Shown here piece by piece: positions 10,201 to 21,533 of a stretch of DNA of 64,000 bases. The notes under the pieces were generated by a model. That model did not search any database, was not told the DNA's origin, and was given only the letters and a program-made list of their open reading frames with translations. How positions within the stretch are numbered: the stretch's first letter is position 1; every line of letters begins with the position of its first letter. Source of the stretch: Ctenosaura bakeri (lineage: Eukaryota > Chordata > Lepidosauria > Squamata > Iguanidae); the NCBI GenBank assembly GCA_948474755.1, contig CAOLHI010000075.1, positions 744,001 through 808,000 of the forward strand. Reading direction: 5' to 3'. Made by a program: the position numbers and the translations under genes.

Positions 10201-13200
10201 GATTCCCACAGTGAATATTTAAGGATTTATTTTAAAGCTATATTTCTTTACAATCTTCACTATTAACCTTTAAGTCAGGACTCTAACACTAAGTGCTGCT
10301 GTTGCCATTGTCCCAACAAAGTTATTCGTATGTTAAGGCTTAGAAAATAAATCAATCACTCATGTTATTTTGTAGAACTTAGTTGTTGAAGTTCTGTCTA
10401 CTCCATTTTTGAGAAGCCTTCTTAATTGTAATAGTTTGCATTTAGGAGGTTAAGAAAATTGGATAGGAGGAGTTTGGTTGCAATTTAGTGGCAGCTATGA
10501 AGAAACAGCAGCAATATCACCCCAGATCCCGCTGATCTGTCTGGACATCTGGGGACCATATCCTTGTCCTTTTGGTGCCTAGATTGGGAATCCCAACCAC
10601 TGTGGGATCCTCTGGCTGAAACTGTTCCTTGGGGACAGGGGACTCAGTTTCAAATGTCCCACGCTGTCTGTAGTTGAGACCAGCACACTGCCCACCAAGG
10701 AGAGCTTCACTAAAGTATGATGTGGCATGCTGCCATTCCAACTGGAAGTCTCCTGAAGTTTGTTCATAATAACATCTGATTCAGATGCCACAATAAAGAA
10801 ACCTCAGACAGAAGGTCCATGATCTGAATCTATCCAGCAGCAGAGGATGCTCTGACTTCCAAGGAGCCTAAGAAAGGATTCAGGTTTTGTTCGCTGGCTT
10901 GCTGGAGATGGGGAGGGGAATCCAGAGTGCAGGATGCTGGTGGTTTCAGAAAGTATAATAAATAAAATATGGACTGAAAGTTTATATTTTGTTAGAAGTG
11001 GCCATTAGCTCAATTGCTTCTGAGAGGTGAATCCACACTGGGTTTTATTAGAGTTTTATTTGAGCTGGGTTTTAACATGAACTATGAAAGATGCTGCAGT
11101 ATTTTGGGGACAGGGTTCAGTATGTTTATTAGCTCTTGTAAAACCTAGAATGGACTCATTGCCTTCAGACTGATGAAGACCCCCTCCCCCAGCTTAGAAA
11201 TTAAAAATGATCTTGTAGGCTATTCTACTTCCTCCCCCATATAACTAAAACAGATACGGTTCAAGGGAGTATTTTCTGGTAATGTTTGGTAGAACAGCAG
11301 AGAGACACTGTTAAAAACTAAGTGGGGATTTGCACCACACCATACCAGTTTTATTTGTGGATGCTGGGATGCTTTTTGTTTCATGAAATGGATGCTACCA
11401 TGTACCTCTGTTGATATAGTGCATACACCAAACCACAGAGTACAGAAAAGATCAGTATGATCTTTTATCTCAATGTTCAGGGAAGGAATGCTTTCATATT
11501 CTTTTCAAATCACTGTTTTCCAGCATCTCAGGCAATGATTCCAAAGTGTAGCTTCTGCTTTCAAAACAGTTAATTTAATATTTGTCTCTTGTCCAGTTTT
11601 GCAGTGTTATGTGTACGGCTGAGCCTTTTACATAGCATGCCAATAACCGTATGTTATATCCTATTGTATACAATTTATTATGATAGTTATTATTATAATC
11701 TGCTCTGAAATGTGCACTATAATGACAGTAGTATATGCAGTGAAGACTTCTAGAAGATTTCTGAGACCCCTGGGTGAACATTAGTGGGTGTGGGATGGAG
11801 GTGTGGTTTCTTTTTCAGGTCTCTGTCAGATAATGCTCGAGTAGTGGGTAAGTTTGGCATCCCATGCAAGGTGAAGGCCAAATCTACGCTAGTGCAGCAT
11901 TTTGTTTTCCCCATGTAAATAAAGAGCAGCTACATGATAAAGTCCTTGGGAGTTTCTCTACCAGTGGAACTACCTTTCTGTCTCACCTGGGTAATTCCAA
12001 TGTCTAGATGACTGTTGTGTTTGGCTTCCTTTCACTGATCTCCTAGTCAGCCACCACTTGCATATCCTCTTTTTCAATTATTTTTTTTAAATGAGAGAGA
12101 AACTGAACCAATGTGATATTTAATTATTATAAAACAAAACAAAAAAATTCTAGCCTGCAAATGTATTTCATAGTTGGACTCAGAAAGATGGACCCAAATG
12201 ACTTTTTTTTAAAAAAAAAAGAGCACCACAGGATATTTAACCTCCAGCTTAGCTTATATAAATGACTGTCACATTTCTCATTCCTTCCTAGCATTCTCCT
12301 AAGCAGATCTCTGAACTGCAGCTAACCTTGTGTTCTCAGAAAAGAGACTCACTATTGCCTCAGCACCTACACATGTACTGGTGACCCCTTTAGCCCATGG
12401 TCCCCATCTTTGGGTTTCGTTACATAGCAGATTTCATGGAGCTACTATCTGATGTAATTTTTTGACTGCCCAATATTTGGACTTCCCAATTTCCACTTAC
12501 CATTTTTTATACCGCCTAGTGATGAAGAATTCTGGAGAACTCAGAAACTAGCACACTTCTGTGGTATCTTTGTTGGTCATAATAAAAATATTGCCTAGTT
12601 CTCAATTTTAATCAAACTGAGATGCTTCTGTATCACTTGTAGATTGGAACACAAAAATTAAAGAGGTGGATGATAACTCTGTGTGTGCCCTTTGGGTGTT
12701 ACATTGACTATTAATAATATTATATCAAGTTACTTCATAGTGGTGTGATGTTACAAAAACAACCACTTGCATATGATTCTCTCTAAGACTGGAATGTATC
12801 AGATCATTCTGGGTGGATTGTAAACCTTAGAAGAAACTGTGATAGCTATAGAAATGTCAATGTAGGAATGAGAATAGCATTTACCATATTTTTCATAGAA
12901 CACAGCTTTTCTATTACATGTACATCTAATTGATGAAATGGCACTTATACTAAAAACTGATCTCTGAACTGTAATGAAATGACTGGAATACCATAGGACT
13001 CAACATGGTTTTACTGTAAATCTCATCAGTCAGATATACCAGTATGATGAAGAAAAATAGATAGGGAAAGTCTTATTCGCACAGTCTTTGGCCTATGGTG
13101 CCTGTCTCTCAGAGTCACATCAGCAGCAAATAATGCTCTCCCTCCTACTCAAAATGTCCAGAAGACAAGAGGCAAATGGATTGTTCCTGTAGCAGCTGGA

Positions 13201-14158
13201 AGGCGATGGAAATTGAATTCCAGGTAGACTTTAAAAGGATAGGAAGACCTCCTAGGGAACTTCAGAGAACTCTTTTGTTTAGCAGCACTTCTTTACTGCT
13301 TGCATTGCACAAAATTCACATGTATTTTCATGGCACATCACTATCCAGTGAATGATCAGAAATAATGTTCACGTTCAGAAAGAAAAGGGAAAATAGTTCA
13401 ATGCTAGTTGAAGCTACAAGTGAGAGGATCCCTGCAAATTTGTAAGGGTTTTCCAATGGAAAAGTGAAAGTAGACAGAAAACAAATCACCCTCTCCCTAA
13501 GGATTCACTGAACGGAACATAGTCTGAGGTCAGTAATATTACTTGAAACTGCTCTCATTATTTCTGCCTTCCAAGGTGCATGGGTATTTAAAAATATTGT
13601 AAAACTCAGTGGGGACAATTTAGCAGCCACAAGGGTGGACTAAGAAGTTTGATGTTTGAAATCTAAATTTGGTTATGAACTTACCAGGAGCCCTAAGTCA
13701 AGACACGGTTCTCTCAGTTTCGCTTCTTTGTTTCTGCAATATGGGGATAACAAAAGTGGCTTACCTTGCTAGGTTGATATAAAAAGAGGTAACATAATGG
13801 ATATATCTTGCTCCTGCTACTGTTACTCGTTCTCAACTTATCTGTGCTGCTTTGACTTTTTGCTGTTGAGCCCAGCAGGAATTGATACTTATATTGTAAC
13901 TTGGTATCTTTAAAATGCATATTTTTTTCAGCTGCCTGGGAATCTGGGGCAAAGAGAGAAAGTGTATGGAGAGGGCCAGTCCACTAGTCATGAGTGTATA
14001 ATAAATCAATTTTTGTTTATAAAGTTCCATCATTTATTATAGGTGCCACCTCCATCACTATATGTTCCTGACATTTTTAGCCTAGAGACTGGATGCTTGA
14101 TTAATTAATTTATTTTATTCCTCTTCTTGTCCTACATTCAGATTAAGGCAGAGTAATC
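10200..14158. other. Long stretch with no recognised feature
   Basis: About 4 kb of AT-rich sequence. Short frames at 10517-10791 and 13714-14033 have no domain. Homopolymer runs occur at 12207-12222. I see no splice-flanked coding block, RNA gene or repeat consensus. It may be unique intergenic or intronic DNA, or very old repeats. Confidence 0.5.
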
Positions 14159-14161
14159 TAA

Positions 14162-14536
14162 GGCCCTTTTCGCATGTTACCCGTTTGCGTGGCTGGGGGG
14201 GGCATCTCGTGCGAAAAGCCTCAGCAGGAACGCTGCCACTTCCCTGCTGCTTGAGTTCTGCAGCACTTCCTAGTTGCACGAGCATCGCATGAGCACTCCG
14301 CCTCTTCCTACCGAAGCGCAACCTGGGAATTATAGGCGAGCGCTGCAGCAGGAAACGTGACCGGCCCAGCTCCTGACACACCACACAGCAGGTAAGTGCG
14401 TGCGGGCCCAGGGAGCATTGCGTGACTGCGCACCATTTTTGGCTTAAAGCCAAAAATAAAAAGGTGTGTGTCCGCTCTACGTCTGACTCTTGAGCATCGG
14501 GCCCTCTCACAAAAGAAATTGCGTGCAAAAAGGGCC
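14162..14536. mobile_element. GC-rich non-autonomous DNA transposon, copy 1
   Basis: A 375-bp unit begins GGCCCTTTTCGCA and ends with the near complement TGCAAAAAGGGCC, with TAA on both sides (14159-14161, 14537-14539). A 3-bp TAA duplication and GGCCC-type ends suggest PIF/Harbinger, by inference only. A perfect-looking palindrome centred in 14435-14457 (TTTTTGGCTT / AAGCCAAAAA) recurs in the copies at 20.5 and 26.6 kb. CpG content is far above the flanks. Confidence 0.7.
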
Positions 14537-14554
14537 TAAAGAGAGAGAAAAAGA

Positions 14555-14590
14555 AGAGGAGGAGGAGGAGGAGGAGGAAGATGATGATGG
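14555..14590 (+). repeat. (GAG)n purine microsatellite
   Basis: Tandem GAG/GAA trinucleotides immediately after the GC-rich transposon. Confidence 0.9.
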
Positions 14591-14599
14591 CAGTGATTT

Positions 14600-15160
14600 A
14601 AGATAGAGCTGGTCCTAAGTTTCCAATGGGAGCAGGATGGGAAAGTTTCCCATTACCATAGAGTGAGGAGCTTGAAAATACTGAAGAAATGTTAATCAGT
14701 GCCCTATCAGCAGTTTACAACAGACAAAATCCTGCTAAGGCATTTGCCCTGCAGTAGAACTCTTACATATTTATGTAACAAGACATTCAATATCCTTTTA
14801 CACAAAACACAGTGGGCCAGCTTCAAGGCTACCAGTTGATGTGTGGGCTCAGCTCTGCACACCCCCCCCCGGAAAAACATTAGGCTCCACTGGGCACTGA
14901 TCCACAGGATTTCAGCCCTTGTGTTTTTCTACTGTTTTTGTATGCCACTTTCTGAATGATGCTGATCAGAGGCACTGTTAACTTGTCAGGCTCTCAGAGT
15001 CTTGCTCAGCAATGAAGCTTATCTTGGGCCAGTTACTATCTCCCAGCTTAATTTACCTCATAGGATTAGTGTCAGGATTAAATGCAGGAAAGAGAACTAG
15101 GCAACTTGCCTTGTTCTTGACTGCAACAGTGATCGCAATCTGTTTGAAAAGAGGGAAGCT
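14600..15160. other. Unassigned spacer
   Basis: No gene or repeat consensus recognised. A short C run lies near 14863-14871. Confidence 0.4.
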
Positions 15161-15165
15161 GTTGC

Positions 15166-15222
15166 TAGAGCGAAGAGAAGAGAAGAGAGAGAAGAGAAGA
15201 AGAGAAGAGAAGAGAAGAGAAG
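15166..15222 (+). repeat. (AGAGA)n purine repeat
   Basis: Imperfect AGAGAAG units. The overlapping frames on both strands are products of the repeat. Confidence 0.9.
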
Positions 15223-16220
15223 ACTTCTGGGTTCCCATCAATAAAGCTTGTATGCACTTGAGCTGTAATTTCAAGTTCAATTAATTGTGATTGACAGTTA
15301 TAGGAATGGATCAGTTTCATGCATCCAATGTAGACCTTAAAGATGAAGCCTACAAAACATTTTTTTCCAGCAAGCCATGCATGTAAAAAAAATTACATGA
15401 TATGCTGAGGTCTGGGGCTGAAACCTCACAATCTCAAAGTATACCACTATGGGGTCCAATAGCTTACAATTAAAACCTATGTTTAAAGGTTTACAAAAAG
15501 AAATAGTATCATATACCATCATATGAATGTAATATATGGCAGAGAAGCATTATTTCTTCATGATCTTTATTGTCTAGTAGCAATGGGTGGCATGTTTTGG
15601 TTTGGTTCTCATTTCTTTAACTAAACTGACTTAATGTACCTCCTGTATTAATATACATAGTGGAACACAGTTTATCTGAAAATGCAAACTTTTCCTATTT
15701 TTAGAATGCAGTTTTTAATTCAAAAATCATGTACAAAAATGCACATATTGGAACATTTAGATAAAAATGTGTGTGTTTGAGGGGACGTGCATGAAAATAA
15801 AAGTAAATTTTCATTTGTGTCTTTTTTATTCACAAGTTTACCTGCAAATTGTATCAGACCTTTCAGTGGATATATGTGAAATGGAATGGAAAGATTGTTT
15901 CATTCATCCTTTCTGATTGGGCTTCCAGTTCAGTAACATCTCAGACTGTTTCTGGGCCAAATCTGAAACTAAGGGATGGCCCCTGGTGATGTCATGTGAG
16001 GGTTGTGTATTAAGTACCCACTGCAGTTGCTCACAGCCTGTTATTCAAAAGTGCGTGCACACACACACACACTCAGAAGAGAGAGAGAGAGAGAGAGAAA
16101 ATATGTTCCTGATTGAAAATTAAATCAGAAATCTTAACTGAAGGGACTGTTCTCAGGTCAAGGCAAAATGAGGGGGATTACTCTTTTTCACCTATTTAGG
16201 GAGACGGGATAAGGAACATC
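15223..16220. other. Unassigned AT-rich stretch with CA and GA microsatellites
   Basis: (CA)n lies at 16058-16071 and (GA)n at 16079-16098. Nothing else is recognised. Confidence 0.5.
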
Positions 16221-16238
16221 GAAGTTAGCTAGAGCCAG

Positions 16239-17324
16239 ATGGGCCCAGAATTTTAACCATACAATTTTGTTAGAACAATGGGAGAATTCATGGAATACCA
16301 TGTGGAACAAGGTGGTATTCCGTGAATACCAGGTGGTATTTAATCTCTCGGATTGCAGGTAATGCAAAAGACACCAATTGGAAATGTGATCAAAATGTGT
16401 TGGTGCTGTAGAGAAGCAAAGAAATTCTGGAAAACTTTACATGGTAAAATACAAGAAACATGGTAAAATGCAAGAAACAATGAAGATAAAATTCTCATTA
16501 TTGCCAGAACTCTACTTACTTAACATGATGGGCTGTTTACCACAATTAAATAAATAAAAACAACAACACCTTCCTCTATATGATTACAGCGGCCAGAATA
16601 TGTTTCTATTAAATGTGGAAACAAAAATCAATGCCCAAAATAGACGATTGGCTTTTAAAATTATATGCTATAGCGGAAGCTGACATAATTATGAATTCAT
16701 TAAAAGATAAGATGAAGATGAACTTTATTGAAGATTAGAGTATAGTATTCCCATTATGGGAATCATATTCGGGTAAGAAAGCTATTATAAGTTAGATAGG
16801 TAAGGAAAACAGAAGCTGGTTATAAATAAATTTTCCTTCGTGTGCCAATAAAATAGAACTGATAAAGGTTAAGTGACATGTGAACTGACATTGATATTTG
16901 ATTAATAATAATTGGTTTAAGTTGTATTTAAGTAAAAATCTAAATTAATCGCATTAAATGCAACTCTGAAGATAGAAGACGATAGATTATAAAATGAGTG
17001 ATATACTGTTATAACAAATGTGTTGGGGGGTGTCAGAAGGTGAGTTATAGATAAGTTTGCACTTACTTCTTAAGGTTCTGAAATTGGGGGTAGGGGAGAG
17101 ATCAGTGAAAGGAAAAGGTAAAGGAAATATGGATACGGTATGAAATATTACTGTATAAATGTTATTGGTTATGGGTGGGTTCTCAGTTATAAGTCTTTTT
17201 ATTTTTACTGTTATGATTTCACAACCTTGTAATCACTCATTCTTTTTACCTGATTTTTATACTTTTTTTTGTTTGGATTATGTTTGTTTTGTTGAAAACT
17301 AATAAAAATATTTTTTTTAAAAAA
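16239..17324 (+). mobile_element. 5'-truncated L1 with target site duplication
   Basis: The insert is flanked by GAAGTTAGCTAGAGCCAG (16221-16238) and a copy with one change (17325-17342). The 5' part encodes the ORF2 C-terminus (RWYLIS, then a Cys-rich block at about 16405-16430 read as CWCCREAKKFW). It ends 'aataaaaatattttttttaaaaaa', the AATAAA plus A tail. Stops break the ORF. The long duplication and A tail are typical of target-primed insertion. Confidence 0.9.
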
Positions 17325-17469
17325 GAAGTTAGTTAGAGCCAGAAAGTGGATGCAGAGCAGAAGAGAGGGTAAGCCCTGGCATAACATACACTGGGAGGGA
17401 ATGAGGAAGCTAAGTAAATACATAGGCCCCCTGGAGGGTCTTTGCAAGTTGCAGCAAGAAATCAAAAAA

Positions 17470-17690
17470 ATCCAGATCTTGTCTGATCTTGGAAGCTAAG
17501 CAGGGTCATCTGCTAGGCCTTGAATGGAGACCGAAAACGAATACCAGGTGCTGCAGGCTATATTTCAGACTAAGGAACTGGCAAAACCACCTTTGAGTAC
17601 TTCTTGCCTTAGAAAACCCTATGAAATTCATGGCGTCACCATAAGTTGTCAAGTGACTTGAAGGCTCATGCACACACACAATTGCAGCAA
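17470..17690 (+). mobile_element. 5S-rRNA-derived SINE (5S-Sauria type)
   Basis: The head (17472-17555) follows 5S rRNA from about nucleotide 30 to the end: 'gatcttgtctgatcttgg', 'aagctaagcaggg' (box A, 17493-17505), 'aatggagacc' and 'gaataccaggtgctgcagg' (box C), with a small internal deletion. The tail (17556-17690) is the Bov-B-type end shared with Sauria SINEs: 'gaaaaccctatgaa', 'caccataagttg', 'tgacttgaaggc', then CA dinucleotides. The internal promoter is decayed, so this is a fossil copy and not a 5S gene. Confidence 0.92.
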
Positions 17691-17734
17691 GCTGTAGCAA
17701 GATTCTTTAGATATCTCCCATTTTTCCTCCTCAG

Positions 17735-18235
17735 TGGAATTGCTTGAAATTTTGCCTTCAATATCTCACTTTTAAGAAACTCCTATCCACCCTGAACTCC
17801 CTTTTCTTTTAATGTGTCTGACCATGGCATACTGAAATCAGCTTTCCTAAATCTAGAATGTGTGTCTGACTATGCTTGGCTTCCCCTTCCCATTAAATAA
17901 CAAACTCCTGGAGAACATGGTCACTCTCACCTAAGGATCTCGCCACTTCCACCCCATTAACCAGATCATCATTGTTGGTTAGGATCAGATCAGCTGATCT
18001 AAAACAGCTGATCTTCTTGTTGCATCTTTCACTTTCTGGACAATAAAATTGTCTGCAAGGCAAATGAGATGTCATATTTGCTTTGCTGTGCTACAAGTTC
18101 AAGTTCTTTCTGATTATTTCCCATGCTTTGTGTCTAAGTGTACAGACATCTAAGACTATGGGTCATTTTCCCCAGCTGCTCATTTAAGCCTTTACTGTTG
18201 CGTTCTTGCACTTTTCACCCAGTTCTCCCTATAAC
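17735..18235 (-). mobile_element. CR1 LINE fragment (5' side of ORF2), antisense
   Basis: Plus-strand landmarks are 'cttttaagaaactcct', 'tgaactcccttttctttta', 'ttggttaggatcagatca' and 'aaattgtctgcaaggca'. A counterpart of the first block lies at 55.05 kb in the long antisense CR1. Only non-intact coding sequence remains. Confidence 0.8.
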
Positions 18236-18274
18236 ATGTGGGCTGTTCCTTCCAGCACTTGATAAACATCTTGT

Positions 18275-18281
18275 TCCATAA

Positions 18282-18325
<44 letters not shown>
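18275..18325 (+). repeat. (AATC)n microsatellite
   Basis: About a dozen ATCA units (TGAT on the minus strand), like the tail of the micro-insertion at 40.57 kb. Confidence 0.95.
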
Positions 18326-18997
18326 CTCTTAGCTGCCTCAGCCTCTATAGGCATTTTTTTTGTCTTCCTAAAATTTTTTACCATGAGTTGAAGAAGTTAG
18401 AGAAAGATAGTGCAGAAACATAGCTCACAGCTTCTTAGCCTTTATGCAAAGCTTGGAAAATTGACTTTGGGGACTACAACATCCAGAATCTGGCAAAAAA
18501 CCTTCCAAGACTATGCAGTTTTTTAGAGGACAACTCCTAGAATACTCCTGACAACTTGGCCACAAAGGTAACTTTTACAAGTTGAACAGAGCTTAAGGAC
18601 TGTCTAGCTCATTTCTCCTTTTCTCCCTTTCAGCTTTGCCCACCAGTCCCCATAGCTTAAAAAATCCTCTGAAAATTCCCTTTATTCTTTGGAAGCAACA
18701 TCTAATGTCTGGGACTTGGATTAGAAGTAGATGTGATAACATAAAATGTCCCCTTCTTTCCCCTCTCCAAGTTCCAAACATCCTCCATCTGGCATGTTTT
18801 TGCATATGGTGCACTCATGCAATACTTAAAAATAAATAAGGACTGAACAAGTAACAAATAACACTGAAAAATCATTTGTTTGGGTATACATTTCCTTGGT
18901 GTCTTTGAATGACAAAAAGGTAGCCACATTTATTTCAGTTTTTTTCCCCATTTGGGATATAATAAATACACATTCCTATCACTGCTATGGATTAGGC
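18326..18997. other. Unassigned stretch
   Basis: No gene. A 'ggactacaacatccagaatc' block near 18470 resembles old DNA-transposon-like repeats common in squamates, but boundaries cannot be set. Confidence 0.35.
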
Positions 18998-19020
18998 CAG
19001 CGGTTCTCAAACTGTGGGGA
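18998..19020 (+). mobile_element. hAT-type terminal inverted repeat, isolated
   Basis: CAGCGGTTCTCAAACTGTGG matches the hAT end seen complete at 52296 (CAGTGGTTCTCAACCTGTGG). No partner end was found; a GT repeat and an LTR follow, so the element is truncated. Confidence 0.55.
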
Positions 19021-19034
19021 AGAAAGTCAAGCCT

Positions 19035-19098
19035 GTGTGTGTGTGTGTGTGTGTGAACGAGAGTGTGCTTGTGCACGCGCACACACATGCACACACTG
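19035..19098 (+). repeat. (GT)n / (AC)n microsatellite
   Basis: GT dinucleotides at 19036-19054, then an AC-rich stretch up to the LTR start. Confidence 0.9.
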
Positions 19099-19099
19099 T

Positions 19100-19987
19100 T
19101 GTTACTGTGGTTCAGGCCTACCTGGAGATAGCACTCGATATCTCTTTGATATCAAATAATTCGGCTTTCCTCTGCCACCCCGCTCCACGTGTTTGTGAGG
19201 CCTCTGGACAAGCATGGAAACAGACACGGCCGATAATTGCTGGACATTCCATTCTCCACCCAAGCAGGCCAGACACTGCCCGTTCATCTCTTCAGGGACC
19301 TCTCCTGCAAACACCTCATTACCTATGTGCGACACTAACAAAGGCTCCCGGCCCCGAGCAGGTAGCTGCACAAAGCTGTACTAAGCACTCTGCATTTGCA
19401 TACTGGCTACACTATTGTAAATTCGACTCTACGCCAATCATGCTAAACTCTGACCTTTCCAAGGCTTTGTCCTGCTCCTAAAACTCATTGTTCTCACTGA
19501 GTAAGATATGGCCTGCAATCACAATTCACCCTATAAAACCCCCCAATTCCGAGACCCTCCTTAGATCACTCCCGAGTTCCAGACTGCTTTGTTGCCGCTT
19601 TGTTCGGCGAGCTCCACTCAGCAAACTGCGCTGAGCTTTTTTCCTGCACCCCAACGAACTCAATCTTCAAACCTCTCCAGGACTAAGAGACAGGTGTCAT
19701 ATCACCCATTTCCCTCTAAAAACCCCATTTCCGATTCTTTAGTTAGCTGTGTGACTGTGGTGTCTTTGATATTTGTCTGTATTTAATAAAACATCAATTT
19801 TATTGCTTTAAACTGTCTGACTGCTTGACTGACCTGACCCCGTAGATGCTGGGTTGCAAGATCCTGCTAAGTTATCCTGCCTCTTGCCAGCTTTTGTGAG
19901 TGCTCCAGCTAATTTCCCCCAAGTTGTTGTTGTTGTTGTTTGGTTATTTGGGCACCCCTCCCGGGACCCCCAGATAACACGGTAACA
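19100..19987 (+). mobile_element. Solo LTR, sense, best-preserved copy of its family
   Basis: An 888-bp LTR runs from TGTTACTG to GGTAACA. U3 begins with paired GATATC sites (about 19138-19155), holds 'gcatttgcatac' and leads to TATAAAA near 19532. R holds AATAAA at 19785-19790. U5 ends with a GTT repeat and the 'ccgggaccccc' block. No retroviral gene adjoins, so it is a solo LTR left by recombination. No clean 5-bp duplication was seen; the left flank is a decayed dinucleotide repeat. The frame at 19014-19481 merely crosses it. Confidence 0.9.
19532..19538 (+). promoter_or_regulatory. LTR TATA box
   Basis: TATAAAA sits within 'ccctataaaacc', about 250 bp upstream of AATAAA, the normal core-promoter position in this family. 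Confidence 0.65.
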
Positions 19988-20478
19988 TTGTTAAGGATTG
20001 ACTGGTCTCTGAAAAAGAGCAACACAAAGCATCTTGCTTTGTTATGTGTTCCTCCAACCTCAGACACAGCAAAAATTCCCTTTTTAATGTTTTCCCCACT
20101 CAGTTTCTCCAAACAGCAGGCGCATGCCCCTTTGCGACCACAGTGCAGTTTCTTGGGTTGGTGGGGAGAAGAAAATGAAGAGAGAAGGTAGAAAGTGCAG
20201 GAGTTAAGATGGAAGATACAGGGGCTTGTGAGAGAGAGAAGGGAGAAGGAGAAGCATAGGATAGGATGAGGAGGTGTAACATCTTCATGTGGATGTAATG
20301 GGGATCACAGAGGTAAAAAGCCTGGGAAATATTGGATTAAGCCTTCAATTGAGCGTTTTCCTCGGTTTGGGTAGATCTGTCCACTGCTACTATCACTGCT
20401 TAATCTCTCGCCTCTAAAATACATAGGGCAAACAGGGATTCCGGTTCATGGGAAAAACTTATTGTCTCCATGTCTTCC
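19988..20478. other. Unassigned spacer
   Basis: No recognised feature; a purine-rich GA stretch lies at 20210-20270. Confidence 0.4.
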
Positions 20479-20905
20479 GCCCTTTTCACACTGTACCTTT
20501 TTGCGTGAGGGGGGAGGGTGTCTCGTGCGAGAAGCCTCCTCCGGGACGACGATGCTTCCCCCTCGTTCCTTCCACAGGCGCTTCCTGCTGGCGCATCCGT
20601 CATGCTAGCGCCCCACCCCTTCCTTCCACAGGGCACCATGGGAGCTGAAGGCTCCGTGGGGGGAAGGAAGTGCGACCCGGCCGCCTCGCAACGCTCCGCA
20701 CAGCAGGTAAGTGCGCGTGGGCACCGTGAGCGTTGCGCGAGCGCAGGTGATTTTCGGCTTCAAGCCAAAAATCAAAAAATACGCCCGGGCGCTGCATCAG
20801 CCTCGTGAGCGCCGCGCAAGTGGGGGTGCGTCGTGTGGTGCGACCCTCCCATTTGCACAGCGTTCAAGGGGCGCTCATGCGAGAAAAAAATGAATGCAAA
20901 AAGGG
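20479..20905. mobile_element. GC-rich non-autonomous DNA transposon, copy 2
   Basis: It begins GCCCTTTTCACAC and ends TGCAAAAAGGG, with the family palindrome (TTTTCGGCTT / AAGCCAAAAA, 20750-20772) and a 'cagcaggtaagtgcg' block shared with copy 1. Flanks repeat TCTTCC (20473-20478 and 20906-20911). That differs from the TAA seen in copy 1, so the duplication length is unresolved. Overlapping frames on both strands reflect its GC richness. Confidence 0.7.
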
Positions 20906-20911
20906 TCTTCC

Positions 20912-21342
20912 TCTTCAAAAGCCTCAGCCTTTCTCCTCAGATACAGACAGCGTATATCTGACTCAGTTATCTACTGCACAGATTGGCAAGAGATTTAGTA
21001 TCCAGTAAATTTGGACACTGATATCCAGATGACACCTTCTAAATTATCCAGATTGATTCACCATATCTGGAACAATAGATGCTACAGTTATAACCACATA
21101 ATGGTGGAATCATTTTTATATCTTCACTGGCAGTCGACCTTGTATAGAACACAAAATTCAATGCATGACCTACAGTTTTTAGGGGGCAAAGATTACCAGT
21201 ACCAGCAGGACTGACTTTGTGCCAATAAATGCAGAAGAAAGCATTCTTTCTTTAAGGATGGCATGCCTTCCACCTGACTGTTGAGAAAAGGTGGTGGGGA
21301 TGATACAATAGCATGCTATTATGTGTGAGAGTACACAATACA
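20912..21342. other. Unassigned spacer
   Basis: No gene or known repeat seen. Confidence 0.4.
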
Positions 21343-21533
21343 AGAACCAGTGTGGTGTAAATGCTTTCAGCATTGGACTACAGCCTTAGAGACCAGCATT
21401 CAATTCCCCTTTCAGCCATGAAAGCCCACTGGATGACCTTGGGCATATCACACTCTCTCAGCCCCAGAAAAACCTGTGAGAGGTCTACTTTGGGGTCACC
21501 GTAAGTTGGAAACAACTTGATGACACACAATAA
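21343..21533 (+). mobile_element. tRNA-derived Sauria-type SINE
   Basis: The tRNA-related head has 'ccagtgtggtgtaaatg' (box A region) and 'agaccagcattcaattcc' (box B region). A body with 'ccactggatgaccttggg' and 'cacactctctcagcc' follows. The Bov-B-type tail is 'gtcaccgtaagttgg' and 'acaacttgatgacacaca'. Several changes in both boxes indicate an old, silent copy. Confidence 0.9.

Noticed and set aside
15012..15284. 90-codon frame with a hydrophobic start and a charged tail
   Set aside because: The charged tail is an AGAGA purine repeat, no domain is seen, and an equally open frame exists on the opposite strand.
17472..17555. Possible 5S rRNA gene
   Set aside because: The first third of 5S is missing, box sequences are mutated, an internal deletion is present and a SINE tail follows. 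It is a 5S-derived SINE.
19014..19481. 155-codon frame
   Set aside because: It starts in a GT repeat and runs through LTR U3; no viral or host domain.
20400..20900. Cluster of overlapping frames suggesting a small GC-rich exon
   Set aside because: The cluster coincides with a TIR element of the GC-rich family. The 'caggtaagt' string looks like a splice donor but recurs in copy 1 and belongs to the repeat.
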